From positions 63,895,312 to 63,959,311 of the forward strand of contig CM057826.1 of NCBI GenBank assembly GCA_030068075.1: a stretch of 64,000 bases of DNA, read 5' to 3'. Below, piece by piece: positions 11,234-22,294 of this stretch. The notes beneath the pieces are model-generated. The model had not been told where the DNA came from. It saw nothing but the letters and a program-made list of their open reading frames with translations, and made no database searches. The translations under genes and the position numbers were made by a program. The number at the start of each line of letters is the position of its first letter. Positions within the stretch are counted from its first letter, which is position 1. Source of the DNA: Paguma larvata. Taxonomy: Eukaryota > Chordata > Mammalia > Carnivora > Viverridae.

Positions 11234-12925
11234 GTTTTTTAAGTTTTATTGTAATCATCCAGTACTCATCATGATAAATGTACTTCTTAATTCCTATCAC
11301 CTCTTTCACCTCTTCCCACTCACCTCCCCTCTGGTAACCATCAGTTTGTTTTCTATAGGTAAGAGTCAGTTTGTTGTGCTGGGGCTCAAACACACAAAAT
11401 GATAAGATCATGATTTGAGTTGAAACTGAGAGTTGGATGCTTAACCGACTGAGCCATCCAGGTGCCCCAGACTGCATTCTTTTTAAAGGCTGAATTAACA
11501 TTTCATTGTATATATACTACTTCCTTATCCATCGGTGGGCTGCTTTCATATCTTGGCTATTTTAAATAATGCTGTTGTAAACATAGGGGTACATGTATCC
11601 CTCTAAATTAGCATTTTTGTATTCTTTGGGTAAACATCCAGCAGTGCAGTTGCTGGATCAGAGGGTAGTTCCATTTTTAACTTTTTGAGGAACCTCCATA
11701 CTGTCTCCCACAGTGGCTGCACCAGTTTGCTTTCCCTCCAATAGTGAAGGAGGGGTCCTTTTTCTCCAAGTCCTCGCCAACAGTTATTGTTTCTTGTGAT
11801 TTAACCATTCTGACAGGTATGAGGTGATATCTCATTGTAGTTTTGATTTGCACTTCCCTGACAATAAGTGATGATGGGCATCTTTTCATGTGTCTGTTGG
11901 TCACCTGGACGTCTTCTTAGAGAAATTATCTGTTTATGTCTTCAGTCCATTTTTTCATTGGATTATTTAGGTGTTGAGCTGTATAAGTTCTTTATGTATA
12001 TTAGATACTAAGCCTTTATCAAATAGGTCATTTGCAAATATATATTCAGCCGGTTTTCTTTTAGTTTTGTTGATTCTTTCCTTCACTGTGCAGATGCTTT
12101 TTATTTTTATGTAGTCCCAAATTTATTTCTGCTTTTGTTTCCCTGGTCTCAGGGGATCTATCTAGAAAAAAAGTTGCTAGGTTGAGGGCAAACTACTGCC
12201 TGTGCTCTTTCTAGGATTTTATTGTTTCAGGTCTGACACTTAGGTCTTTCATCCATTTTGAATTTATTTTTGTGGATGGTGTAAGAAAGTGGTCCCATTG
12301 CATTCTTTTGCATGTTGCTGTCCAGTTTTCCCAACATTATTTGTTGAAAGGACTGCCTTTTGCCCATTGCACATTCTTTCCAGCTTTGTTGAAGATTAAT
12401 TCACCATATAATTGTGGGTTCATTTCTGGCTTTTCTATTCTGTTCCATTGATCTACACAGCTGTTTTTGTGCCAGCACCATACTATTCTGATTACTACAG
12501 CTTTGTAATATAAGTTGGAAGTACAAATTGTGATGCCTCCAGTTTTACTTTTTTTTTTTTTTCAAGATTGCCTTGGCTATTTGGGTTCTTTTGTAGTTCC
12601 ATACAAATTTTAGGATTATGTGTTCTAGTTCTGTGAAAAATGCTGTTGGTATTTGGATAGGGATTGCATTAAATCTGTAAATTGCTTTGGGTAATATAGA
12701 CAATCCAGGAGCATGGAATGTCTTTCCATTTCTTTGTGTTATCCTGTATTTCTTTCATCAGAGCTTTATAGTTTTCAATACAGGTCTTTCACCTCTTTGG
12801 TTACGTTTATCCCTAGGTGTCTTGTTATTTTTGGTGCACTGTAAATGGGATTGTTTTCTTAATTTCTCTTTCTGTTGCTTCATTATTGGTGTACAGAAAT
12901 GCAACAGATTTCTGTAGATTGATTT
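11234..12925 (-). mobile_element. 5'-truncated L1, antisense orientation
   Basis: Read on the minus strand this is an L1 3'UTR followed by the ORF2 C-terminal two thirds. A translated piece at 11677-11904 contains '[12 protein letters not shown]', matching the 'ANRHMKR' block seen in other copies here. It interrupts the older sense L1 in its RT region: the old element stops at about 11233 and resumes near 12926. A SINE remnant lies in its 3'UTR. Confidence 0.88.
11378..11468 (-). mobile_element. SINEC fragment, antisense, tail half missing
   Basis: Only the tRNA-related head is present, ending in 'gactgagccatccaggtgcccc'. The CT/A-rich tail half is absent. It sits inside the minus-strand L1 3'UTR. 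Confidence 0.88.
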
Positions 12926-13080
12926 TTGATAGTATGATAAAGGTTTACACAAAAACAAAACAAAAAACCAACATACTTGGGAATGAAATGTTAAAAGCTT
13001 CCTCTCTGAGATGAGGAACAAGACAAGGAGAGCAGCCCTGGGATCATGCAGTATTCTATTTTTTGACCTGGGTAATAACT
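12926..13080 (+). mobile_element. old L1, third fragment (RT region)
   Basis: The blocks 'tatgataaagg', 'gaaatgttaaaagcttcc' and 'gatgaggaacaagacaagg' correspond to the L1 RT stretch '[17 protein letters not shown]'. This is the direct continuation of 11233 in the consensus, so the 11234-12925 L1 is an insertion rather than a rearrangement. Confidence 0.75.
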
Positions 13081-14429
13081 TCATGTGTGTTTACAATAAC
13101 ACATTAAGTTCATTTTATGTTTTATGTATAATCTAGAATATATGTTATAGAAAAAAAACAAAGAAATACCTGGAGATGAACAAAAGGCTGATTTAAGACT
13201 ATTGCTAAAGCTCAGCAACTGTGTAGGTTCTAATTTTCCTCCCATTATGATTAATTTCCAACCAATTAACATTTATTGGGCCTAGAAGACATTGTACAAA
13301 CTAGCAACATGCATTATTAACCTTAATGATGTTTGCAGCCTATCATCCAGTAACTCCATTATCTATGAACTCATCTTAAGGAAAAAGGCCAAGATAAAGA
13401 GAAAAAGAAATCCATAATGTGTTAAGATGTTCACTGCACACATGAAACTAGAATGGAAAATGACTAAACAACCAACTACAGGGAACAGTTAAGAAAAATA
13501 ATTCTTACAATGGGATTATTATACAGTCAATAAAAATAGTCTAAGAAATGCACATAACCTAATTTTTTAAAATGGAAATATATACACACATACATTTGTA
13601 CTATGATTAAAGGGGGTGGGAATGCAGGAAAAAGAACACAATGAGAAGGAGAGAGAGACAGGTTGGGAGAGATAAAAACTATACTGGTTTTCTTCATACG
13701 ATGAGCTTATGGATGTTCTTCACTTTTTATTTTACTTCCTGAGTTTCCTTTAATGATTATATAAAGCTTTAATAATGTGGTATACAAAAACTGAAGAAAA
13801 TAATCACAAACCTAATGTATTCTATTTTTTAATGTATTCTATAATTTTACTTCAAAATGTAACTAAAATTTCGATTTTTATCTCAGTATGATTTTATTCA
13901 GGTAAATTATTTTCTAACAGTTAAACTGTGTAAGTCTATAATTTGCTAATTATTTACAATAATTTCTAATTAAATATAGTGTTTTAAATCATATAACCTT
14001 AAAAATAATAAAAATTAAATCGCCAAAGATATACCAAGTTCAATTTTCTGGCCATAACTGTAAACCAGTTTGCTCTTTGAGAGCTAAAAGAGAAAATGAC
14101 TTATGAACAGGCTTCAAGCAGTCATTTCCATAAAAACAAAATAATTGTTAGTCTGTGAATAAAAGATGGTCATGACTCCTCATTTTCTTGAGCAGCCATT
14201 TTCAGCCTCAGTTGTGCTAATACCCTGGTATTTTCTGACCAGTTGTGAGGTATGTCTCAAGTAATTTGTTATCAATCATAAAATATAAATGTTTAATGCT
14301 TATCATTAGAAATAATAAATCAAAACAAACATAAGGTTAACTCTACATCGCTGAGCATAGTTTGCATTCTAGCATACTTTAATGAGAAGAACAGAACACA
14401 GTAGACATATAAATCTTGCATTTTGGAAT
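13081..14429. other. APC intron; possible ancient L1-like tail
   Basis: No gene is seen. Between about 13430 and 13800 the order of phrases ('gggattattatacagtcaataaaaat', a 'tggttttc...cactttttattttac' block, 'tttaatgattat') resembles the 3' end of a very old L1-class element on the plus strand. The identification is weak. The rest is AT-rich. Confidence 0.4.
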
Positions 14430-14770
14430 TCCATATTCACTTTTTCAATATTTACTGAGCATCTATTAGAGGCCAGGAACTAAAGGCACTGTGCAAACAA
14501 CAGAAACAAAGTTGAAAACTATTAGATCATAGGGTTAAATATACTGTCATTTTAGAATTTAAAGCTTTGAATTACCCAACCCTACTTTTCACTCCTTGCT
14601 AGCACAAACTTTTCTTCTCTAGTTCTCTGAACTTCTTTTAAAACACTTTAGGCTTCCTTGCTGCCAAACCTCTGCTCCAGCTGCTCCTGTGCCTAAGTGC
14701 CTTTTGTTCATTCACCAACACGCACTGAATGTTCACTACATGCCAGGCACTGTACTTGGCATGAAAGAAG
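14430..14770 (-). mobile_element. L2 3'-end fragments (ancient LINE)
   Basis: Two short stretches resemble the reverse complement of the L2 3' end: 'atttactgagcatctatta' at about 14448 and 'gttcactacatgccaggcac' at about 14728. Both are heavily diverged. They may be independent pieces. Confidence 0.5.
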
Positions 14771-14959
14771 GAAAAAGCCTTTTCTACCCTATCTATTCTT
14801 TGACGTCCAGGTCAAGTCCTGCCTCTTTCTCAGAGAATTACTCATTATTCTCTCCATACTCTGAATGCTGTAACTATTACTATCCAACACAGTGGCTCCC
14901 AGTCTTTTATGTAAGAAACGATTTTTAGTATTAAAATGTTTCATAAATCTCATTCTCAC

Positions 14960-15274
14960 TCCTCAGGTGGTATCTGGTGCCAGGGCCCTAAATACCATCT
15001 ACACACTGATAATTTCCACCTCTTCTGTAAACTCCTCATGTACATGCCTATTCAATGTCTCCACTTGAATATTATCTGATAGGTATCTCAGACATAGCCA
15101 CATCCAAAACAAGTGATTTAAATCTCTAAACCTACCCCTACCCCTGCCCCATAGCTCCCATCTCAGTAAAATGTGCTACTTTTCAACCAGTTGCTCATGT
15201 TGAAAAACTTAGGAGTCATCCTTTACTTCTCTTTCCCTCACACTCCACATCTAACCCATCAGTAAATCCTGAAC
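14960..15274 (+). mobile_element. L2 ORF2-region fragment
   Basis: The stretch 'aatgtctccacttgaata...ggtatctcagacatagcc...aaaaacttaggagtcatcc' matches the region of L2-type elements that encodes the conserved 'KNLGVIL' motif, read on the plus strand. A SINE interrupts it at 15275 and the 3' end resumes after 15478. Confidence 0.65.
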
Positions 15275-15285
15275 TTTTTTTTTTT

Positions 15286-15321
<36 letters not shown>

Positions 15322-15477
15322 TGGGGGAGGGGCAGAGAGAGAGGGAGACACAGAATCCAAAGCAGGCTCTAGGCTTCAAGCTGTCAGCACAGAGCCTCAT
15401 GCGGGGCTGGAACCCACAAACAGCGAGATCATGACCTGAGCCCGAAGGTGGACGCTCAACCAACTGAGCCACCCAGG
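15275..15477 (-). mobile_element. SINEC, antisense, inserted in L2
   Basis: A T-run is followed by a (GA)n stretch at 15290-15316, then the body and the head ending 'gagccacccaggc'. The last bases of the usual head (GTGCCCC) are absent, so it is slightly 5'-truncated. Confidence 0.94.
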
Positions 15478-15695
15478 CTCAGTAACCCCCCCGTTACTCT
15501 ATTATCCACTGAACCTGTTTCATTATGTAAAAGCCTGTCAACTGCCTCATGTGTTTCTGTGTTCACATGGATAATGTTTACTGACTGCATCCCTAACATT
15601 CACACTCAGGGAGAACACAGGCTAGGTTTTATTCACCATTGTTGCCACATTACATGCACAAGCAGACCCTCCAACATATTTATTGGATGAATGAT
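15478..15695 (+). mobile_element. L2 3' end
   Basis: It ends in 'aacatatttattggatgaatga', the diverged form of the L2 terminal 'aaatatttgttgaatgaatga'. Upstream, 'ctcagggagaacacaggct' resembles the L2 'tgagggcagggactgtgtct' block. Confidence 0.6.
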
Positions 15696-16810
15696 AGTTA
15701 CTGCTTTTAGTTCTGCTGAGAAAAAAATGAAAAAAACATTACTCGAATTTAGTAAGGCTTTCAAATGATTTTATACACTATTAATCACAAGAGCTTTATA
15801 TACCTGCTTTGGTGGCAGAAGGAGTACAATGTACATAATTCGGGGTTCGATAACAAGTAAAGAATGGGGTCTTCTTATAATTCTCTGACTTTTCCCACAT
15901 CCTTCCTTCCTATGTCATTCATTAATTCTTTCCATAAACAGTTATTGTGTATCTCTAAGCCAGAGTATTCTAGACATTAAGAATACAAAAATAATTCAGA
16001 CAAGGTAATGCATGAAACATAGAAAAACAATACTTAGAGAATAAGACATAGAATAGAGATACAAATATAAATTAAAAAATCATAGCACAACAAGGGAAAT
16101 AATCAATTTTGGGGGTTTTTTAGGGAAGGTTTTAGTAGTGATGATACTCAACAAATACTTGCAAAAGCAAACAACAAAAATTCTCTAGTTTACTCCAGTT
16201 TACTTTATATGTGAAATGAGGGTTTTAAGTCTGAAAGTGCTACAGTAATATGCTACCATGAGATAAGCTAGCCTGAGAATGAAACCAAAACAAGGAGAAT
16301 GACAGAGCAGAACGAATCTCTGAGAAAGTTGAGCCATGTCTTTGATGGTTTCAGTCAGGATAAAGCCTTAGATAAAGTTTAATTACAAGATCTAATCATT
16401 CCCTTTATTGTTTAAGCAGTTTGAATGTGATTTTCTGTCACTTGCAATATAACAATACAGATGAATATCTATGAATTCTTTCAAAAAGCAAAGCATATTT
16501 CAAGGTGTAAGGACACTACTGGCGTATCCGAAGGGATGAATCCTGTTTTGTGGGCAACCATCACAGGACTTTTAGTATATCTGACCTCTATCCACTAATT
16601 GTTTGCAGGACTTCACAATCATTGTGACAACTAAAAAAAATGTCCCTATATATTTCCAAATGCCTCCCACCCTCAAGGGGAAATACAAATCTATTTCCTA
16701 ACAGTCCTGTATGTACCCATTTCTCACAGTGGTTCTACCAGATATGCATAAATGTACTTAACACCAACTTTAGAAGAACTGGGATATACCACTCAAATAC
16801 CTTAATTTTA
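15696..16810. other. APC intron, nothing recognised
   Basis: There is no repeat or ORF I can support. Base composition is AT-rich, typical intronic sequence. It ends at the left TSD of the next SINE. Confidence 0.6.
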
Positions 16811-16824
16811 GATAACCCGATTTT

Positions 16825-17107
16825 TTTTAAATACTTCTCTTTATTGACATTTTCAATTTTTTACTAAACAGTTTCACGAAGTAGACTCGTATCCTTTTTT
16901 TTTTAATGTTTATTTATTTTTGAGACAGAGAGAGACAGAGCATGAGTGGGGGAGGGGCAGAGAGAGAGGGAGACACAGAATGTGAAGCAGGCTCCAGGCT
17001 CTGAGCTGTCAGCACAGAGCCCGACACAGGGCTCGAACTCACAGACCACAAGATCATGACCTGAGCCGAAGTCGGACGCTCAACCGACTGAGCCACCCAG
17101 GTGCCCC
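16825..17107 (-). mobile_element. SINEC with 3'-transduced segment, antisense
   Basis: The SINE body runs 17107 to 16905 on the minus strand and its A-tail is the T-run 16895-16904. About 66 nt of unrelated sequence follow (16829-16894), ending in a second A-run (T's at 16821-16828). The whole block, not just the SINE, is flanked by a perfect 14-bp TSD 'gataacccgatttt' at 16811-16824 and 17108-17121. On the minus strand AATAAA lies at 16845-16840, 11 nt before the second A-run. The source RNA therefore continued past the SINE tail and was polyadenylated downstream. Confidence 0.93.
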
Positions 17108-17232
17108 GATAACCCGATTTTAATCAGTTATTTACGATTAGCCTATGTATAGCTTGTATCAACTCTTGGGGTAAGCAGTGCTATAAGTCTGCTCCTACTA
17201 TTGGAAAGTTCTTATTTATTTAAACTTACTTC

Positions 17233-17450
17233 GGGGTGCCTGGGTGGTTCAGTTGGTTAAGCGGCCGACTTCGGCTCAGGTCATGATCTCACGGTCTGTG
17301 AGTTCGAGCCCCGCGTCGGGCTCTGTACTGAAAGCTCAGAGCCTGGAGCCTGCTTCAGATTCTGTGTCTCCCTCTCTCTCTCTGCCCTTCCCCTGCTCAC
17401 GCTCTGTCTCTATGTCTCTCAAGAATAAATAAACGTTAAAAAAAAAAATC
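17233..17450 (+). mobile_element. SINEC, sense, with TSD
   Basis: This is a near-consensus element with head, 'gagttcgagcc' B-box region, CT tract and tail. The TSD 'aaacttacttc' is at 17222-17232 and 17451-17461. The low divergence suggests a fairly young insertion. Confidence 0.97.
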
Positions 17451-17529
17451 AAACTTACTTCTCCATAAAATACTATCAAGATATGTCACCAACCCTCAAC
17501 CATCCACCTAACTTCCTATTAGACTGAAA

Positions 17530-17890
17530 TGCCAAATAATGGTTTTTCCAGCCCCCTTGCAAGTGGGGCATAAACTGCCAAGATGACATCTGACATAGGG
17601 TTTCTGTGAAAGGTTTACTTGCCTAATCAAGAGAGGACAAACTTCCTCCTATCTTTGGTGGCTGTGTGAGAATGTGATGTCTGGAGCAGCAAGAGCGATG
17701 CACAACGATGAGAGGACAAGGACACAATGAGCACGAAGATCAGCGCGCTCAGGATTAAGATGAAAAGTGCCTGGATCCTGGATATAACATCATTACACAG
17801 CTACAGTGACTAACTAGGAATCCTCCAACTCTGGGCTTCTTTTTACGTGAAATACTATTGGTTGGGTATTATGTAACCTGAGGCCAAACT
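17530..17890 (+). mobile_element. ancient LTR-like repeat (family uncertain)
   Basis: Phrases such as 'cagcccccttgcaagtgggg', 'gtgatgtctggagcag' and 'gacttctttttacgtgaaa' follow the order of an old mammalian LTR-like repeat common in intergenic DNA. Two other pieces of the same type lie at 18640-18920 and 20780-20890. I cannot assign a family name with confidence. Confidence 0.45.
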
Positions 17891-18203
17891 AATATAAGAT
17901 GTATTCGAGATCTGACAGATGCTCAAAGTGGGAGAAGAACCAAAGTAAGAGTGGGCGGTTGGGAGAAAGGTGTTTAGAAGAGAGAAACTGGAAGAGAGAC
18001 ACATATACATACATGCACATGTAAATACACCAGGCGAGGGTGATTTGATTTGATGAAAATCAAATTTCACTTGATTCCAATTGGTTTGAGTTGAGCTTAC
18101 AATAGTACATGTAAGAGAAATGTAGTAAGCAATGTAGGTGAGAAGTTGCAGAATTGAGAAACCACCACACAAAAATGATGATTTGTATCATTAAAAATAG
18201 GAT

Positions 18204-18417
18204 GGGGTGCCTGGGTGGCTCAGCCAGTGGGCGTCTGACTTTGGCTCAGGTCGTAGTCTCACTGCTAGAGAGTTCAAGTCCCACATCGGGCTCTGTGCTG
18301 ACAGCTCAGAGCCTGGAGCCTGCTTGGGATTCTGTGTCTTCCTCTCTCTGCCCTTCTCCTGCTTGCGCTCTGTCTCTCCCTCTCAAAAATAAATAAACAT
18401 TAAAAAAAAAAAAGGTT
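18204..18417 (+). mobile_element. SINEC, sense, with TSD
   Basis: Complete element. A perfect 13-bp TSD 'ttaaaaataggat' is at 18191-18203 and 18418-18430. It is the last feline-lineage insertion before the APC promoter; the next one on the other side begins at about 24271. Confidence 0.97.
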
Positions 18418-18639
18418 TTAAAAATAGGATATAACCACCAAGAGAACACAGTGAAAAGCACAGAGACCCCTGAGTACACCTGTTGCTTCTCCCTCATTTT
18501 AATAAGGTTCATCCATGAATTCGGCCAATTAGAATAATTCCACCCCTCTTGACAAACGTATTGTGACAAGCTTGGCAGCATGATCTTCCCATTTGTTTGG
18601 TCAGAATACAGCTTAGGACTTTTGGGAAAAGGCTAGGAG

Positions 18640-18920
18640 AAGAGAATCCTTCTCTTTCCCTTTGGAAGTAAGAAGGCTATCACATGAGCACTAGTGATAG
18701 CCATTTTTTTTAAACTAGGAAGGAAGCCAGTCTGAGCATAAAGCCCAAACAGTAGGACAAAACTGAGATAATAGAAAAATGGAGTTTCAGCCCCAATGAC
18801 ATAAGCCCATGAACAAACTACTCTTGAAGCCAATTCTACTGATGCACTTGACAATTGCATAAGCTAACACACTCTTTTTTGCTTTTAAATCCAGTTTGCA
18901 TCCTAACTAATGTAGGAATC
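18640..18920 (+). mobile_element. ancient LTR-like repeat, second piece
   Basis: It shares with 20780-20890 the sequence 'aaggctatcaca' followed by 'tgatagccat', a T-run and 'gaagccagtctgag'. Its end 'gcttttaaatccagtttgca...catcctaacta' fits the terminal part of the same old LTR-like family. Heavily diverged. Confidence 0.4.
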
Positions 18921-19179
18921 ACTGTTTGGGGGGAAGAACAATGCAGGAATGTGAAAAAAAACTTTCAGAGATCTAAGAGAATCAGGACATACAAAGCAGA
19001 AGAACCAAGAAATCAGACAATCTTATTCCTATGGAGTCTATGGTTTTAGGAAACCAAGGATGACTGAGGGAAAGCCATTAGATGTGGTGATTAGGAGGTT
19101 ATAGGGGACTTTTAAAATAGCAATTTCGGTGCTGAAATGGTAAAGGAAGTCAAGAGTGCAAAGGAAAGAATATTTTATG

Positions 19180-19412
19180 TTTATTAGGAACTCCATAATG
19201 TATCAAACACTTGGGTGTACTTTTAACATGTACTAAACTCCTTCAATTACGACTCTGTGAGTAGGTTTAACACTCTATTTTATAGATAAAGAATAGAGTC
19301 TGAGTAGTAACTTGCCCACAGCCACATAGCCACTAAGTGGTTTTAACAGACTTTAAACCCAGATCTCTCTGGCTCAAAAGTCAATGTTCTTCCTACTACA
19401 CCAGGCTCCTGG
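19180..19412 (-). mobile_element. MIR SINE, antisense
   Basis: On the minus strand the MIR landmarks are in order. On the plus strand they read 'aacttgcccacagccacatag', 'cactaagtggt', 'aaacccagatctctctggct', then 'gttcttcctactacac'. An ancient tRNA-derived SINE shared by mammals. Confidence 0.8.
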
Positions 19413-20779
19413 GATTAAAGAATAAAAATACAGTGGCACAGCAGGGTCAAAATTCAAACCGGTTTCACTGAGTTGCATAGCACACAGCACTGTATTTGGC
19501 AGACTTGAGAAAGATATAAGCATGTACTTGGCTAGAGAGGGAGAGACTGAAGAAGAAATGATATCAGACAGTTCTACAGAAAGAAGGATGGGGACGTTTG
19601 ATCGTGGACACACCTGGAGGGGACTGCTCTTGAAAAGGGGGAAGAACATTTCCTTCTGTGAGACAGGAGTAAATAAGGAAATGATACAGAGGACAGAAAA
19701 GAATATACCTCAGACAGTTGAGATTTTTCTCAGGAAAGGAAGGTATCAAGTTATTTGCTATAAAAACCTTCAGGAAATGAGAGAGAAAGATACACAACCA
19801 GCACTAAAAACCTAGCAGAGAACAGAGCACCAACTGGTATGAAAATGAACCTATAATCCTCACACAACTGGCTTTTGCATCCAGGATCTCAGGAGTCAAA
19901 CTGAAAGAGCTAGTGATAAGGCTTATTCTGTACTGGGCACTAGAAAGGTAAACAGAAAATAAAGCATTCTAGGGCATCAATGAGAGCTTAGTAAAAACTG
20001 ATGACAGAGGGATCCTGGTCACATAGGGAGGCAAATGAAATCAGCAGTAGGCTACTGGGCTGGATGAGCAGAAGGACAAAGAGGGGTGCATAAAGACAGT
20101 GTGAGAGGCAGAAAACAGGTACCGTAAGAGTGGATGAGTGAGAGATTTTAATGACAGTTTGTGGTCAGAGATGTGTTTTGACATAATCCTTCAAATTATT
20201 TTGCCAGAGGCAGAGAGTCATTGCCTGGAGTTAGCAGTCCTACTATCCCTTTAGCCAGAAGCACAGAATGGAGACATTACCCCTTTTAAAAACATGCAGT
20301 CCTTGGTTGTAGAAAAATGAAGGCTAAAAACAAACAAATGAACTAGCCCATACAGGAATCAAACCTAAAAACATCTCCTCTTTTTCTGAACTAAACAATT
20401 CTATCTCCAAATTGAGGAAATTAAAATAAAAATAAATTAATTTAAAAGTAAATTCATTAAGGTCAAAGTCTACAGCAAAGAGAAAAACAGATTATGTGTC
20501 ATGAGGCAGAATGAAAAGTAAACAAACCTGTCAGGCCAATTATATAACCCACATACTAAAGACTGTTACTACAGAATTCCAATAAGGCAAGGATAGTTTG
20601 TGCTTTAATAACTTGGGAGAGCACCTAGCATAGTTTCAACAAATGATAGTACTCAATTTAATAATAAAAAAGGTCCACCTATTTGTAATCTCAAAGGAGA
20701 AGCTATCATTCACATCTCTAATCTCATTTTTACACTTCGGGGCTCTTAAATTATCCAACTACTTCTCAGTATGTAAGTA
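19413..20779. other. APC intron, nothing recognised
   Basis: No repeat or exon is supportable. A plus-strand frame of 97 codons at 19522-19815 lacks any family resemblance and overlaps an equal frame on the other strand, so I regard it as chance. Confidence 0.55.
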
Positions 20780-20890
20780 AATTGTGAAGGCTATCACAGG
20801 AATATTGCTGATAGCCATCTTTTTTACTAGAAGGGAAGCCACTCTGAACAGGAAGCCCTAATAGGAAGAAAGAGTTGAAATAACACCGAA
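20780..20890 (+). mobile_element. ancient LTR-like repeat, third piece
   Basis: This is a clear diverged duplicate of about 18668-18760: 'gaaggctatcaca', 'gctgatagccatc', a T-run, 'ctagaagggaagccactctga'. Same family as the two pieces above, same strand. Confidence 0.45.
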
Positions 20891-21639
20891 AAGATGGAAA
20901 ATATGGGAGAAACAGCCACGGCAACTTCCTCCATCACTGCTTCAATCTTGCAGTTTGCACTTATAAACTCTGGCAAGATACCAGGTTCTTTCGGACAGTT
21001 TCTTACACCAGTAATTCTGAGTACCCTTGCCCCAGTAATAAAGAAGGGAGAACTGAGACTGGCACAGCCGAATTTTGCAGAAAATACCAGGTCCTACAGG
21101 GACTGTTAAGTAGTAACAATCGAGAATCCAAGAAATTTGAGAAGTTTAGAGTTTAAAAAGCCTCTCTCCATCTTAGTCCTTTCTAAATAAAACAAAGGGC
21201 TTGTACAATAGGGGATTCTAAAGCTTCACTGGGCAATTTAAGCGCACGCTGGGTAAAAGAATAAATCACTTAACCTTTCTCGTGCCATTACGTATCTTAC
21301 ATTCACAAAGCCTTCTTTTTAAAAACGAACACTTCCCAATTCTTTAACTAGATCTAGAAAACTTAAGTTTCTGCCTCAAAAGTTCGGAGACCAAAGACTT
21401 ACTATACAGTCAGAGATTAATTTCCATGAACAATCATTTGCATCGTAGGCACCATTCTCTCCTTTGCAGTTCAATGGGCCAAGGAGTCCAACTCTTTAAA
21501 CCACCTCTCTTGGGGACTGGACTCCCTCATCAAGGTGAAGCTTTTTCTTTGTAACTCTCTCTATATGCGAAGCTACCGGGTAATCTTCTCAGTTAAACTT
21601 TTAAAGGAAGCCAAGAGGGTCGAAACCAGGAAGATGGGG
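20891..21639. other. APC intron flank of the CpG island
   Basis: Non-repetitive sequence next to the promoter. I see no exon. It shows a gradual rise in CpG towards 21.6 kb. Confidence 0.5.
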
Positions 21640-21937
21640 AGGCGACTAAAATAGGAGGGGCGACGACCCACCCACCCACCTAACTGTGAAGGAGCGACCG
21701 CTTGGACGGGGAAAGCTTCACCAGGAGCCGGGAAAGGTGTGGAGGGCGGCAGGCGTCGCGACCCCCACCCACTATGTGAGAAAGAAGGGCTTGCAAAGCC
21801 AGGGGCCAACTGGAGGCCTCAAAGAGGGCGCGGGGCGGGGAGAGGGTGGGACGCGGAGACAAGAGAACCGCAGAGTCCGGCCGAGCACCGCTAGGGTCTG
21901 GAGCAGCGGCGGGGCAAAGACGCAATGCTCGCGCCTC

Positions 21938-21943
21938 ACTCAC
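21938..21943 (-). other. APC: APC exon 1B splice donor
   Basis: The minus strand reads CAG|GTGAGT exactly at the end of the 54-codon frame, a consensus U1 site. A weaker alternative 'CTG|GTGAGG' lies upstream at about 22154, inside the leader. Confidence 0.92.
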
Positions 21944-22105
21944 CTGCCAGACGTTCGCCCCGCGGCCAGAAGTACTGACGCCGCCTGGGCGCTTCCTCTC
22001 CTGCGGGACACAGTCGCCGCCGCCGGAGCTCCAGGACCCGAGGGTAGAGGGTGGTGCAGAAGCAGGCAAAACGGCGACCGGACCCGAGCCCAGAGAGGCG
22101 TACAT
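21944..22105 (-). CDS. APC: APC exon 1B coding part (alternative N-terminus)
   Basis: APC is the scaffold of the beta-catenin destruction complex in Wnt signalling. The minus-strand ATG at 22105 opens 54 codons (start MYASLGSGPV, end GANVWQ) that finish in phase 0 at a CAG|GTGAGT donor. This matches, from memory, the N-terminus of human APC made from promoter 1B, which also begins MYASLGSGPV, ends VWQ and is one codon longer. That form skips the exon with the usual start and joins the exon beginning EVLKQ, which lies outside the window. The start has a weak Kozak context (T at -3, T at +4), so leaky scanning is likely. Conservation over 54 codons with the right exon end makes another identity unlikely. 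Confidence 0.93.
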
Positions 22106-22149
22106 AGAGGGCGCCGGGGGTCCGGGAAGGCAACTGTGCTTCACCTTCC

Positions 22150-22185
22150 TCACCAGTAACCAACAACGCTTCCCGGGAACAGCAT
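22150..22185 (-). other. uORF2, eleven codons
   Basis: An ATG at 22185 encodes MLFPGSVVGYW and stops at TGA 22150-22152, 45 nt before the APC start. It is out of frame with APC. Its last codons overlap the alternative 'GTGAGG' donor, so splicing there would alter it. Confidence 0.55.
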
Positions 22186-22276
22186 CGTGCCAGCCTCGGC
22201 CCGCTGTTCCCCGGCCTTCGCCCGCAGCTCCCCCCAGCAGCGGCCGGGTTTCCGGCGGTCACACTCCGCCCCCTCG

Positions 22277-22294
22277 CTACTTGGCCTCCGCCAT
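22277..22294 (-). other. uORF1, five codons
   Basis: ATGGCGGAGGCCAAGTAG encodes MAEAK and starts inside the YY1 motif. It is in the same frame as the APC 1B start but closed by TAG. Whether it is transcribed depends on the start site lying to its right. Confidence 0.6.

Noticed and set aside
17233..17310. tRNA gene-like head with A and B boxes
   Set aside because: This is the tRNA-Lys-derived head of a SINE; it lacks a proper cloverleaf and is present in dozens of copies.
1..21900. Search for APC promoter/exon 1A
   Set aside because: No second CpG cluster or matching exon is present. In human it is about 30 kb from 1B, so it should lie left of the window.
21680..22153. 157-codon minus-strand frame through the CpG island taken as one ORF
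   Set aside because: Only the part from the ATG at 22105 to the splice donor at 21944 matches APC. The leftward remainder is intron read-through and the first codon is GTG.
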